From Boswellia sacra (lineage: Eukaryota; Streptophyta; Magnoliopsida; Sapindales; Burseraceae), in assembly GCA_013180625.2 (NCBI GenBank), contig SNVD02014757.1, positions 310,001 to 374,000 on the forward strand: a DNA stretch of 64,000 bases, written 5' to 3'. A program made the position numbers and the translations under genes. Positions 47,465-60,610 of the stretch are shown piece after piece. Every line of letters starts with the position of its first letter. Position 1 is the first letter of the stretch. The notes under the pieces are model-generated. The model was not told where the DNA came from, did no database searches, and saw only the letters and a list, made by a program, of their open reading frames with translations.

Positions 47465-49320
47465 CGGCATGTAAAGATTTTCTTTGTTTAGTAAATTAAC
47501 GTTTATTAATTATTGTTTTAAATTTCCTAGTCTTAAAGTACACTTTAAATAACCTCACTTAAAATTATTTAAAATGCGATGCATTAATGGAATAAATTCA
47601 ATACTGTAAGCTGTAGACTAGTTTAGTTACGGGGATGCCACTCGTGGATATATTGTAAATAGTTTTTAACTAAGTGAATTGAAGCATTGGTTGGTTGCAC
47701 GTGTCAGTTTATGGTTAGCACATCGAAGAAGTGTTGTGTCCTTGAACGTCTTTGTCCGGTCTCTCAAGTCTTAAGCTTGCTTTCCAAGTTAAAAATTAAT
47801 AAATGCAAAATATCCCCATTTCCCAATGTGTCAAATATGGTTAAATAAAATAGAATAAAATGAAAGACCACGACAGAGCCAAGCCCAAGAATAAAGCTTA
47901 TGCTTATAATAATCAATTATCAAATAAATGACATAAATATAGAGGCAACAATCATATTACATTCTTAATATAATTTCACCTCGGTGTTTTGCAGACTACA
48001 ACCAACATGCCATTAATTTTGATGTCTAAGTTATACATAAAATCCATATGAGTCAATCAAATCACATTATTTTGTCTATTTTTTAGTACATGTAATCATG
48101 AGTATGTTTATTTTATAATTTTATAATTTTATTTTTAATTAAATTAAAAAATATGTGATTGATTTTAAATTATTTTAAATTTAAAAAATATGTAATTGAT
48201 ATTGGATATAAAATATATTAAAAAATGTACAATATAAAAAATAGGATTTTGATTAAAAAACGAACACATCTTATACATTTTATTAATTATATTTATTGGG
48301 TTAATAAACATAATAAGAAAGGAATTATGTGATGATTATGCTTTTAATCTCATTGTTAAGCCAACCCACATGTTTTATTTATAAAATAGGCGACAGTGAT
48401 ACGTGCAAATCTCGTCAAAATGTTTCTATTTGGACTTAATCTTCTGGAATTAAAAATTTAGTAGTGTTATGAAAATTAAGTAATTTGTTAGCTTGAGGGT
48501 AATGAGTTCTGTTCAGATTTCCTACGTTTAACATTAAATAATAAAAATTTAATTATAATCTAACTTTTAACTAAACCATAGTCAAATTCAATTGAATCTA
48601 ATGCAAAACTAGTTACCATCGTCAAATTCAATTGAATCTAATGCAAAAGTAGTTTTACTAACAATAAAAAATAAGAATTCTATCTAAACCATCAAAATCT
48701 GTGGACTCTAAAGCGAATTTTAAACAACAATAACCGAATTGGAATAAAAAGTTACTATTGCTGACCACAAAGTCCATTTTGGACATGAGTTTGATGATGG
48801 AATTATCAATAAAGAAGCTCATGTAAATACAATCCTGCTTGCAAGTAAGCACAAAGAGATGATGTTATTAGAAAATTTAAGACTTTTAAGAGAAACTTAG
48901 GCTAAATTATGGTACACTTTGCAACTTTTACCACTTTTAAGGAAGATCCTCCTATAATGCCACGTAGTATTAAATATCACCCATCTTTTCACCCTTTCCT
49001 GCACCTGTAACTGGAGCAGCCGCTGAACTATTTTAATTAAATTTAAATCCCCATCATTACCTTTTCGTAAATAATACCTTTATATGAGGGTGATTTCGTC
49101 ACATTATCAATCATCCAATCACATGCCACGAGCCAAGGACACGGAAGTCTTTTCGTGGAACCACACAGAGTATTCCCGGTAATTTCACCCAGCTTTGGCG
49201 CGTCTATAAACCAACACTTTGACACATCCAAAAAATAAAAAAATAAATAAATAACACACACACAGCCAGAAATAAAGATCAAACAACAACAACAACTACA
49301 ACTACAATCGCTTTGGAAAC
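47465..49320. other. Intergenic, upstream of the CCCH gene
   Basis: AT-rich, with a short direct repeat 'gtcaaattcaattgaatctaatgcaaaa' at about 48,582 and 48,623. No gene. The region just left of 49,320 should include the CCCH gene promoter. No clear TATA box stood out. Confidence 0.5.
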
Positions 49321-49338
49321 TGAAACGCAAGGAAATGT

Positions 49339-49392
49339 TTGTGTGAGTGTGTGTGCGTGTTGGTGTGGGTGTGGGTGTGGGTGTGTGTGGAA
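49339..49392 (+). repeat. GTGTGGGT-type microsatellite in the CCCH gene leader
   Basis: gtgtgagtgtgtgtgcgtgt followed by gtgggt repeats, within the probable 5' UTR. Antisense open frames at this place are artefacts of the repeat. Confidence 0.85.
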
Positions 49393-49643
49393 GTAGAGGG
49401 GAAGCAGAAAACCCAAAAACCCCAAACAGAACAGAAACAGTTTTTCCTTTTGTTCTTTTTCGAAATCAAAGGAAGAAGTAGAAAAAAAAAAAAAAGACAC
49501 GCACGCACACGGACGCACAAACACAAATACAACCAAACAGTCCGCTCCGATTTGATCGGGGTCTCTCATTGTACATACATTCGGAATTCTCTTCTGTCCG
49601 GTTCGCTCTGCCCTCGCATACTACGTTCCGGCGTCCGTACAGT

Positions 49644-52600
49644 ATGGAGCGGTACGGTCCGGTCAGTGAAGGCTCACAGTCCGATCCGGCACCGGAATGG
49701 ACCGCTCCGGGAACCGAAACCGGACTCGAAGGTCAGTTAAATTGGATTGATAATTGTTTTCATATCCGCATTTCAAATTCGTTATTGGAATTGAGTGTGA
49801 ATGAGATTGTTTGTTTTCATGTGATCTTGAATTTTGTTTTTGTGTTTTATTCTTGGAAATGTGTTAGAGCCTATGTGGCAGTTGGGGCTTGGAGTCGGTG
49901 CGGAGTCGTACCCGGAGCGGCCCGAAGAAGCCGATTGCATACACTATTTGAGGACCGGGTTTTGCGGGTACGGGTCGAGGTGTCGGTTCAATCATCCGCG
50001 TGACCGTGGCGGGGTAATTTTATTGAATTCCTCTCTATTTTTTAGGGCTTAATTATTTGTATGCTTTTGACTGATTTTTGGAGTGTGATCATGTGCTTTT
50101 TGCCCTTCATTGTGCTTTGATCTTGTCAAACACAGTAGGTTTTTTGGCATTTTGTTTGTCTTGCATTTTTGTGTGATCAAATTTATGTTGATTAGATTTG
50201 ATTTAATAGTGTTAAATTTATTTGATTTGGTTGGCTATGTTGAGCGTTGATTGAGTTTTTGATGATTATTGGAGATGTGTGCTTTTTAGGTTATGGGAGC
50301 TACAAGAGCTACTGGAGGAGAGTATCCGGAGCGGGTGGGCCAGCCTGTGTGTCAGGTACTGAATATTTGGTTCTTCTGGAGATGTTTTGATAGTTGACAA
50401 TGTAATTTCATTTGCTTTTCTATTTTAAATTTTTTTTCTTCCGTTATTTGTTGTATGGATAGTGTTGAAAATAATTCTATTTCCACCACAATTTGCAAAA
50501 CCAAATTTACATTCCAATGTGGCTTCCCAGATAAGAATACAACACTTGCCATGTCATCCTCTTTTGTATATCATACGAGTACTCTCTGTCCTGATGGTTG
50601 GATGCATGGAGCTCATCTCTGGAAATTTATGAAATTTTAGTTTTTTGTTATGCTATTGTTTGATTATGAATTGCTGATGTGCATTGCCACACAAGAGTAG
50701 GATTTTGTGTAGCAAATATTGTAGTGTCTATGGAGACCCTAGAGTTAGGCCCTCACTTTTGTGACTTTCATCTTTTCGTTTGACAGTTTGAGAACGTTGC
50801 CTGTCTCTGTGTCTACTGATTATGTTGTTCTTGCTAAATTTGCAGTACTACATGAGAACTGGGACATGTAAATTTGGTGCATCGTGTAAATACCACCATC
50901 CCAGGCAGGGAGCTGGTTCTGTTAGCCATGTGTCATTAAATTATTATGGTTACCCCTTACGTCCGGTTTGTATATTTTTTTTCATTGGGTTCTAATTTTC
51001 CAAACTTCTATCATTCTTGAATCATATTTCATTAAGTGTACAGTTAATCTTACTTAAAGCTAAAGTTCTTATTAATAACAGAGTGAATTCTTATTAATAA
51101 CAGGGTGAAAAAGAGTGTTCCTACTACATGAAAACAGCACAATGTAAGTTCGGTGCAACATGTAAATTCCATCATCCACAGCCTGCTGGTGTACAAGTTC
51201 CGGCACTATCACCATCACCTCAAGTTGCCCCTGTGCCTGCACAAGTACCTGCACCAACATTATATCCACCGGTGCAGTCTCCAACTGTTCCTTCAGCTCA
51301 ACAATATGGAGTAGTAGTTGCTAGGCCTTCTCTATTACCAGGCTCATATATGCAAAGCCCCTATGGTCCTATGCTGGTTTCCCCAGGCATGGTTCCCTTT
51401 CAGAGTTGGAGTCCTTATGCGGTAGGCAGATAAGAAGCATCTTACCCTCTGATTTTTTTGTCATTTTATATAAACAAATTTCTTTAAGTTGTTATGGCAA
51501 CGTAGCGCAGGCACCTGTAAATCCCGTAGCCTCTCCTGGTACTCAACAGACTGCAAGTTCAAGCTCAATTTATGGGATGACACAACTTTCTGCTTCTGCA
51601 CCTGCCTATACTGGATCCTATCAACCCACTCTTTCTTTGGTTGGTACTTCAAGCAATAGCCAGAAGGAGCACCCTTTTCCAGAGAGACCTGGCCAACCGG
51701 AATGTCAATATTACATGAAAACTGGGGATTGTAAATTTGGATCTTCATGTAAATACCATCATCCTCGAGAAATGATTGTGCCAAAAATGGATGTCACCCT
51801 CAGTCCCATGGGTCTTCCTCTGCGTCCAGTAAGCACCTTTTTCTGACTCTTGTATAATCATGCTTCACATGAGAACACAATTTATTGGTTTATTATTTTT
51901 AAAAGATTTGATTTATATTAATTTGTTTAATATTTAAAAAAAATTATTTTTATAGTTAGTCAGTTTTGTGTAAATATCTTTTGTGGTTCTTAGAAATTAC
52001 TATGTAATGTGGTTTGTAAAAAATGAATACATAATTTGATAAATGGCTGGTTCCTAGTGGCCCTTTGAAGCCTTTGAATCTGTGGGTGCCTTCCTTAGCA
52101 TATGTTCTGAATACCCTTTGTATAGCCCAAATTTTTATGTGGCTCAGAATCTTTAACCCAAATCTGTCATATGTCCCCACAAAACTTGCTGTTAGAGAAA
52201 CCAGCTTGTTTGGTCCTCATGAGCACCCATTCTGCTGCCATCCCTTTCTCTGGCCTTCTGGCGTAATGAGCAAGATCTCACTTTGCAATTATCCATTGAA
52301 TTGTACGGACTTTATGGTAGATGATTAATTCTATTTGTGTGTGAATCTTTTTTTTCCCCCTTCACTTTTGAATTATATGATCTGGTTGGTGAGAGCTCTA
52401 TATGTCCTTATCTCATTGTTCTTTGACAATCAACACCATGTAACTTCTCTATCAATTTGGTTAATATTTTGCTCTTCAATGTCTCTATTTGTCCTTATAT
52501 AATTTCCTAGCTTGCGGAATAGGAATATCTGAATCTTTAATTCCAATATCTTATCCTTGAAATTTTATTGGATGAACTTGCATTTTTATGTTATTGTTTG

Positions 52601-54202
52601 TAATGCTCAATCATGGATTTGGATATTCAGAATTTTTCTTTTGCACACCCTTTTTATCAGAAGAGAAAAAATGTTTCACATTGTATTGTTATTATTTACT
52701 CTTCAGAAAGAAACTTTTATATCATCCTCTGTTAACTGAAGATTTTCTTTTTGTGTTGAGCTTATGGTTAATGTGAGTATGTGCAATCTTAAAGCTTTTC
52801 GTTGATAAATAAGGCGGCCATGTGATTTGCAAGTAATAGTGATACTGGTGGAATGAAATGGAAGTTCTAGTTCATTAGATGAAGGAACTTTGGCTTCTCT
52901 CTTTCGTTATTACTCTAATTCTTATAGTTGGGCAGTCACTTTATCAGTTGCAAGATCCTTGCTTCCCATTCTCTGGTGTTCTGCGCATTCTTTGATTTAC
53001 AGCCTTGTATCTAACAAAAATCAGTTGTTAAGTTGGGGATGACCATTAATTACAGTATGCACATTTTTTCATAGCATAGATTTGTATTTTTAAAGTCATC
53101 TTACAGAAGCTGTGTAGGACCACTAATCAGATAGATTTTTTAAAAATATGAAGTTATCACTGTTCTGTCTGCTTTATGAGTTGATGTGTTATTTTTAGAA
53201 TTTTTCCGAGAAGATGTGTAATGAGTCATTCCCAATTTTCTTTAACCTAAAATGGGGATTATCCTCTCTCTTAGATTCTTCAATGTTAATTCCAATTTTC
53301 TTGGTCAAGCAACATAACAGCATGTTCTTTTGGCTTCATACACAGCCTGCACATCTCTGCTTAATTTTCCGATGAATTTGCTGTGAACTATCTAAAGAAT
53401 TGAAGTTTCTGGTAAAGAGATTGGCTTTCGTAATTGACATCTGGAAGTTGAATAACAAATGAATGTGGATTCACTGGATGTGAAACTAAGAACTTTTTGG
53501 AATTCATATAAGAAGTTATTTAACATTTTGTTGGTCTTGGGGCTTCTAGAAGAAGATTAAGGAACTTCACTCAGAGAAATCTGTGCTCTTTTCTTTTCTT
53601 ATCATGACTGGTATGTATCCTTGCAAAACTTTTTAGTTTATGGAGATTAAGCATTGTGGGACATATATTAGTTAATGGTCATCTCTCACCTCAAAGTTGG
53701 AGCAAGCACGAGTTAATTTTGATGGGTGGGCATATGTAGCATAACTGAAATGGCATCTGAATCTACATTATAAGAATTTTTCTTGTTGTCCATTTATTGG
53801 TATTCCCTCTAACTAGGTTATTTACATGCTTATGATGGCAATGCTCGAATACTCCAAGATGGTGTATACTATTCTTTTGTGCAAGTTTAATTAGTAAAGG
53901 AGACCCTCTTTGTCCCTTTTCAACAAAGTTCCTTTTGCTGTTTTTGAGGTATTGGACCCAATAATTTGAATAAGATCAAGGGATATTTGGAAATGCATGT
54001 TGAACAGTTTAAATACCACAAATTCCTGTTGAAGGCTCAATGTAATTTATTCTTTTTTTCTCTTTTGTCCACGCTATGCATCATTACCTTGCTTTTGTAG
54101 ATAGTCATAAAATTAAAAAGATTTATATAAAACATGTCTGTATAGTCGTGCCCTCAAAGGCTGTATTTTACTTGTGTGGAGCACTGGTCCACTTTTTGTA
54201 TC

Positions 54203-54245
<43 letters not shown>

Positions 54246-56763
54246 TCTTTTGACGCAAATGATTTAACATAAAACTATATATAAATTTATAGCCATTGAT
54301 CTACAAAATCTAATGGTTGAGATGAATAATGAGTTGACAACATTAAATGCAACTTTTGACTTTTAATCTCAACCACTGGATTTGATGACATAAAGGTTCA
54401 TAAACTTGTGTCAATAAATTGTGTCAAAAATTTGAATTGAAAGATCCTTTCCTTGTATATGTTGTTTTAAAGAAAATGGAATCTAGCTAGATACTATCAA
54501 TTGTTGGTGTTTTAAACATTATTTGCGTGATATCTACATTGTGCACTTTTGCTCGACTCCACTGTGGATCTAAACAAAGCCTGTTTACTTGCTAGGATGA
54601 TTATTAGATTTAAGTTAATGATAAACCAATTTATGTTTTTGTTGTGTCCATTATAAGGCTGTACTTTTTCCTTTTAAAATCATGTACATCTTTGATTATC
54701 TTTTATATTCAACCCTTTTTAGTCTTGAATAGATGCACATGCAAAATAAGCACAATTTTTACATATGTTTTGGAAGGTCCATGTTTACTGACAAGCAAAA
54801 ATCTGAAGTGCAAAATTAAAATATTAGGGAGTATACTGATCATTAAATTCTTGGTTCCCACTAAGTTATAACCTTTTATGCTTGAACTGTATTATGAGCT
54901 CCTGCAAGAAAGATGTCTCTTCTCCTTTGCTCTCTGCTGAATTGAATGAGGCTGCTTTTCAGTTGGACTGTGGGCTACATTGGAAGCTAGAATGACAGAT
55001 TTTATAGATTTAATTGGGAACCATCATGAAAACATCATAGGATTCAGTAACTGAAATTTCTGTAATTCTTCTGAATGAGCCTAATGCCCTCTGTTTTTGG
55101 GTTGGTCGGTCAATGTCTACCTGGTAGCGTCGTCTTATTGATACTGTTTATGCCTACCTGAGTTCTATCATTCACATTATTCAAGCTCCACTTGTTATCA
55201 TCATCTGAGATTTCTTAGTGCACTAATTGTGCAATTTATACCTATTTAACTTGGGGAAAATTTATTTCGTTTTTATATTTGCAATATGATAAGTTAAACA
55301 TGTGAAAATTTTAAGTATTGCTGATTTTTTTCCCATGTCTACTTAGTGGGAACAATCAGTTTTAGGTTTAGATGATGCTGTGGCACAGATATTGAGGAGA
55401 TGGAAGGGGTACTAGTACTCAGGGCAGTTGGGAAGGTGTCAAGCCATGAACTTAAATAGTATCCTCCATTCTCTTTTTTCTTTGTTTATTGATCTAAATT
55501 TATAAATATAATTAAAACATGCTACTCCGGTTATGTCCTTTTTATGGCTACCATGTGCCATTTCGGACCTTCTCTTGTCATATGCAATTTTTGGTTTAAA
55601 TGATGTTTGTTAAATGTTTCCTGTTCACTTGAAGACAGAATTAGATGGCTCTAATTCTGTTTGCTTAATGGAGCTACTCTATAGTTGTATTACCTTTTTG
55701 CTAATTTTATTCCTAAATTTAGTATTTGTCCTCTTTCAAATTTTCATTTATCTAGGGTATATGATTTGATTTGATTTCACTTAATTGTCTTTAAATTTTT
55801 TTCATTTTGAAGCAGATTTTTTCTCCAGCTATTAGTCTCTCTTATCAATGTCATCTTTGATCTCTTCCCCTTTTTATTGTAGGCCCGAGAAGGAAAAATA
55901 AATATTTTAATCCTTCCAGACGTTCAAAATGTATTGGACGGTTTCGCATAGCAGATCATTACTTTTGTTGAAGGAGGTCATTAAAAGTTTGCGAATATGA
56001 TACAAGAATCTGACCGTCTGTAAAAGTTTTTTATATTTGTCATTGAGGAAAGTGGTAGTACTTATATTTTGAACTAATTCTGAACTTCAGTTTCTCACTG
56101 CGTTTCCTAGAGACTTTTAAGCCATCCTTTTTGTGTTTTAGGAGTCTGTTTTCATGCTTCTGACCATATTAACCTTATGTTGCTTGTTCTGCTTTTGGTA
56201 ATTGTAATGCTGTCATTGGTATGTTGGTTATCAGGACCGCATTTACTTGTGCATTAACCAATATATCTCGTTTCTGCTATATATTTGTAATTATTATGCA
56301 TCAAGAATAAACGAAAGTTGTTATGTATCTGATTATTATTATCATTATTATTTTTTGTCAGGATGCACCTCCTTGTACTCATTACACACAACGTGGAGTA
56401 TGCAAGTTTGGGCCTTCATGCAAATTCGATCATCCAATGGGAACACTAAGCTACAGCCCATCTGCATCTTCTCTAGCTGATATGCCTGTTGCACCCTACC
56501 CTGTGGGATCTTCAGTTGGTACCCTAGCGCCATCATCCTCATCTTCGGATTTGCGGCCAGAACTTATTTCAGGATCCAGCAAGGACTCCATTTCAACCAG
56601 AATGTCTTCAACAATTAGCTCATCTAGTGGGTCAGTAGGCTCAATTTTTTCGAAGAGTGCACCCGTTCCTCATTCAAGCATGCAACAATCTGGGCAAGTT
56701 TCTGGCTCCTCAACTGCTGGCGGCAGCAGCAGCAGCGGCACTGAGACCCGTACTTCAAGCTGA
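49644..56763 (+). CDS. CCCH zinc-finger protein, five fingers (C3H32/ZFN-like), 485 aa
   Basis: Seven coding exons with GT-AG borders and preserved phase: 49,644-49,731, 49,868-50,013, 50,290-50,355, 50,846-50,965, 51,104-51,421, 51,511-51,828, 56,362-56,763. The protein starts [15 protein letters not shown] and has five fingers of the form C-X8-C-X5-C-X3-H (exon 2; across the exon 3/4 border; exon 5; exon 6; exon 7), each with (K/R)(F/Y)G- and HP-type flanks. Pro/Gln-rich linkers lie between fingers 3 and 4, and the tail is Ser-rich. This is the plant ZFN/C3H32-C3H58 group, nuclear proteins reported or presumed to bind nucleic acid. Length fits the group. Finger 5 and the tail depend on a 4.5-kb intron. 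The exon 5 acceptor lies in a 22-bp tandem duplication. No disabling change seen. Confidence 0.93.
51066..51103 (+). promoter_or_regulatory. Duplicated 3' splice site before exon 5 of the CCCH gene
   Basis: ttcttattaataacag occurs at 51,066-51,081 and again at 51,088-51,103, a 22-bp tandem duplication. The second keeps the frame (GGTGAAAAAGAG). Use of the first would add 22 bases and shift the frame. Confidence 0.7.
54203..54244. repeat. (TA)n(TG)n microsatellite
   Basis: Short TA run followed by about 17 TG steps, directly abutting the MITE start. Confidence 0.95.
54244..54446. mobile_element. MITE, ~200 bp, in CCCH intron 6
   Basis: Left GATCTTTTGACGCAAATGAT and right (reversed) GGATCTTTCAATTCAAATTT form a loose inverted repeat. 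Inside are facing copies of 'aatggttgaga' / 'tctcaaccactgga' and tttatag-ccattgat. Related to 9,019-9,115. Confidence 0.65.
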
Positions 56764-59542
56764 GCAAGAAGAAAGGCTGTTCTTCATTCCTTCATTCGAT
56801 CAAATTCATGAACCAAACTTATTTTTTGTGCAAGTCATCAAAATAGGAGGCTTCTTTTCTCTGTTACAATTCCACAATTCAGGTCTAGCCCTCATAAGCT
56901 CTGATCATATCTGTGTTCATATAATCTTTATTTGGCCGTCCTTTTTTATCTTGAATAAGCCATGGCCTACTGTCAGGACTCAAACTCGCATAGCCTTTAC
57001 ACCTTGCTTTTGAATAACCACGAAAGAATCTGCAGTTCCATTAGGCACAGATCCTGTTTACCCCTCCGATTTTTGGAGTTGTGTTTATTTATGCTCCAAC
57101 CTTTTTTCGGAACAAAAGAGATCCGACCCACAGCATTCTTCCTTTTACATCAATTGTGTGTTCATGTCTATCATTTTTAGACTTCCTTAAATTTGGGAAC
57201 AAGCTTCCAATTCAACATGAAAAGGAATTTGAAGTTGTACTTGTTCCCCCCCTTTTTTGTCTGGGTTTTATTGTGAAAAAAAGAAGGCAATTAAAGAGAC
57301 TTGAAGGAGGCATCGCGACTCCACCTTTATATGGGATTTAGATACATAGTTATGTTGTGACAATTGAAATGCTTGACATGGCTATTGATAAATTTATTAT
57401 GGCATACGAATATATGAAGAATCACTCTTTGACTCTAATAATTATTCTTCTTCTCTTCTCTTATTCCATCTCTTTATTCAGTTCTTCTCTTATTCCATCT
57501 CTTTATATATTTATGAGAATGAACTTCATTACTTGAGTCTTGGTTTACTTTCTGATTTTAGATTAACTTTGGCAAGGAGGATTTGTACATCAGTTTGTTG
57601 AAGTGATTGTTCAGAAGGAATTACCTTTTTCATCTGAGTAAAAGAAACATTAACCTGAAACATCTGTGCGTCTAGGTTTCTGATGAATTCTTAACCTGGG
57701 GTTGATGGTTGATCTACATGAGTGTGAATAAATCCCTGGTTGAGGTCAGTATAAAAGAAATGGATAGAAAAAAATTGGCATTCTCTTTGATAATCTATCA
57801 GATTCTATGTGGTCGGGATAGCGTCCGAAATTTGGCTGCTATCTTTTAGCTTGTGATTGCCATGATCCTGTTGCAGTCTTTGAATCTCTCTTTTTTTGTT
57901 TTTATTTTTTTATTTTTTGGGTCTGTTACGTGTTTGGGTTTATATATTAGCTTCCAAATTTCAACAGGTCATGTACTAGTATATTGTGAATCTTTTATTA
58001 CATTGACCTTTATCCATCCCAACAAGAGTGAATATAATCGCATGGAAGATAACATGAAAAACTTCAATTTCAACCCTTGTTGCCTTGTTGGAGAACGGAG
58101 ACTGCAGTTGGGAATTTAAAAATAAATAAATAAATAAGATGGGAATTTGGAGACAACAATTAGTGGGTGATCCAGTAGTAGTTGGGATTTGGGTACCATT
58201 CCTAGCTTGTATTGCAAAACAAGTATTACAGTGTTTGATGGCTGTCATAGGCTAGCAACCGGAAGTTTTCCCAAGGCCATATCAGTGGTTGCGCGTCCAT
58301 TTCAGTTAGCTACTATTTCTTCAGTTTCGGTGAATATGTTGAAAGTGACTTGCTTGTTATTGATACAACTTCTGCTTAAATTTTAGTATGTGCAGTGGGC
58401 CATAATGTCATTCATGCTATTGAAAGTTTTACATTTACTTCACTCATTTTATTATTTAATAAACTAACAGTAGTTTGAATTTATGTTTGGAGATTAATCC
58501 CCCCAAACCCTAATTAATTCATTTAAATTTTTCTTGTTCGGATAGTAAATACATGGGATATAAAATTTGGGATATAATTTGACAAGAGAATCATTATTTT
58601 TCTTAAATACATGCAAGTTATACTTATATAAGGTCATTGTTGCTGAGTCATGAGGGATTAACTTAATTGTCATTATTGTAACTATATTATCATATATGTG
58701 GCTGTCAATAGCTGTAAAAAAAAAAAGAAAAAAAGAAAAAAAAAATTTGACTCAAAGCAAATAAAGCTCATCAATAAACTGCTGATGGGTATTTAAGCGT
58801 GGAGGCAAAAGTAATAAAAGGTTTGACACGATCATTGGGGATGGTACTAAATCTGGTACATATGGAAACAAGAATTTAACTTCATTTTAATGGAAGTTTT
58901 AGAATTCTTTAAATTAAATAATTCTATCATAATTTTAGAAAGAAGAAAATGAATAAAAAAATCTCTTATGTCCAGTGAAAGTCGATTAAAGCATGTAAAT
59001 GAAAAGACCTAAAAGTTTAAGTGTTTACTTACTAAGAGCTGAATTCTGGTCAGAAAGCATAAAAGCACAATTGTTCAATGAAGGATTTAACACGCGAATA
59101 ATTAAATTAGGCAACAGTCGTAAGTTTTAATGACCACTTGCTGGTACCTAGTTTTAGGATGCACTAATTCTTTAATGGGTTACGAGTACTTGTCGAAGAA
59201 AGTGAGACATGATGCAGCCACTATTTGAGACTATAATGACCAAATTAATAGAGACAGGCACAGGCTATTCAAAAAAGCATGAAAACGAGCTGTTGCTGCT
59301 AAGACTTAGCTTAAAGGAGCTTTTTGAACAACTTCTGTTCACTCTTGTGCAGCACAATATTAATAGACATTCCAAAATCTCCTCCTCTGCTCACAAGTGG
59401 AAAGTTTTTAGAGTTAAAAAGGGAAGAGAAAAAAGAAGCGTTTTGCAAGAAAAGCCAAATAGACGCTAGATAAAGAAAGTGCATATAAACAGGCATAAAG
59501 TGATACACTTATAAATGCGCCCTAATAATTAATAATAATCAC
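56764..59542. other. Intergenic between the CCCH gene and the ERF gene
   Basis: The left part should be the CCCH 3' UTR. Open frames at 56,657-57,341 and 57,853-58,386 are overlapping and without motifs. An A-rich tract lies at 58,715-58,746. The open frame 59,209-59,469 is not supported. Confidence 0.5.
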
Positions 59543-60610
59543 TCAAAAGAGCGAATATCCAAAGTCAACTACATCACCAAAAGGAGGAACTGATGGAGAG
59601 CAAGTTGATGAAGAAATAGCTTGAGGCAGTAACCCGCAGCTAGGATTGTCCATGATAGGATACAATGCTCCCATGCAGCCATCGTCCACCATTACAGTAG
59701 GGTTGTTGATCATGGCTGGGAGTTCATTACAATTCAGCTCCCATGACTGTTGATTATCACCCCAAAATCCATGATTGAATTCACCCAAGTAAGGGAAATC
59801 TCCTGGCTTTGATGCCATCGCTGCCCCACTTGAAGTATCCAGATCAGGAAATGCATACTTGTTACAAAGTGATTGATTGTTATAATAAATACAATTACTT
59901 GCGTTCACTGAGCCAAAGTTTTGCTCATTTGAAGCACTGGAATTGGTGTACTTGGAATTTGTGCTAGTGTGATTTGAAGGAGGGTTTAAGCAGTTATCAG
60001 GAACAATGCAGCCCAAGTAGCCAGAGTTTGAATCGGTAGAGAAAAAGAAACTTGAATCATCTACTGACCCATATGGAGTTTCAGAACTGGTACTGTCACT
60101 GTTATTATTGGATGGGGCACTGGAGCTCTTACTCTTAGAAATGTCGTGAGGCTGAGGTGGAGTAGTGTTGTGATTTGTAGATTGTTTAGTACTCTGAGTG
60201 GTATTTGTAAACTGTGAAGGTGGGAAAAGAGCCTGAATATCACAAGGCGAAAGAAGAGAAGGGAAGTTAGGGTTGTCAGAGTAGACAAAATTGGTTCTTG
60301 CTTGTGTGCCCTTCATTGAAAGTGCAGCCCTATCATAAGCAAGAGCTGCTTCTTGAGCAGTATCGAATGTGCCAAGCCAGTGCCTCTCTTTCGTTGTAGG
60401 GTCTCGAATTTCAGCAGCATATCTTCCCCAAGGTCGACGCCTCACGCCAAGAAACCTTCCAGGCTCAGCCTGCTTTCTTCGACCCCTTCTCTCGCCAGAC
60501 TGAGATGGGGGTGTGTGACGCTGAAGGATAGTGAAGCCCGTTTGAGCGTGGAGAGCTGCAGGGTCATAAGCAGCTGGGAATGGTTTATCTAAGGCTTTGG
60601 ATGTGGACAT
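59543..60610 (-). CDS. AP2/ERF transcription factor, PUCHI/ERF086-like (355 aa)
   Basis: Intronless, 355 codons. Starts [11 protein letters not shown], a start also remembered for PUCHI proteins, followed by a basic segment [15 protein letters not shown]. One AP2 DNA-binding domain covers residues ~52-110 ([45 protein letters not shown]). AAEIRD and WLGTF place it in the ERF class, and the KGTQARTNF wording in the group VIIIb set with PUCHI, FZP/BD1 and LEP. The remainder is Ser/Asn/Pro-rich with no second domain, ending DFGYSLF. PUCHI acts in the nucleus in lateral-root and floral-meristem patterning; orthologous function here is inference. The single AP2 domain and length match the family. 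It converges tail to tail with the CCCH gene about 2.8 kb away. Confidence 0.92.
   Translation of the reverse strand: MSTSKALDKPFPAAYDPAALHAQTGFTILQRHTPPSQSGERRGRRKQAEPGRFLGVRRRPWGRYAAEIRDPTTKERHWLGTFDTAQEAALAYDRAALSMKGTQARTNFVYSDNPNFPSLLSPCDIQALFPPSQFTNTTQSTKQSTNHNTTPPQPHDISKSKSSSAPSNNNSDSTSSETPYGSVDDSSFFFSTDSNSGYLGCIVPDNCLNPPSNHTSTNSKYTNSSASNEQNFGSVNASNCIYYNNQSLCNKYAFPDLDTSSGAAMASKPGDFPYLGEFNHGFWGDNQQSWELNCNELPAMINNPTVMVDDGCMGALYPIMDNPSCGLLPQAISSSTCSPSVPPFGDVVDFGYSLF

Larger units (their letters stand above)
51829..56361 (+). other. Intron 6 of the CCCH gene, 4.5 kb
   Basis: Starts GTAAGC and ends TTTTTTGTCAG. Mostly T-rich, no coding features. Contains a TG microsatellite and MITE at 54,203-54,446. 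The other introns are 87-490 bases. Confidence 0.85.

Noticed and set aside
49043..49569. Minus-strand open frames with Cys- and His/Thr-rich repeats
   Set aside because: They arise from GT-rich and AC-rich simple sequence in the CCCH gene leader.
60061..60592. Extra open frames overlapping the ERF gene in other frames
   Set aside because: Shadow frames of the AP2/ERF coding region; no family similarity.
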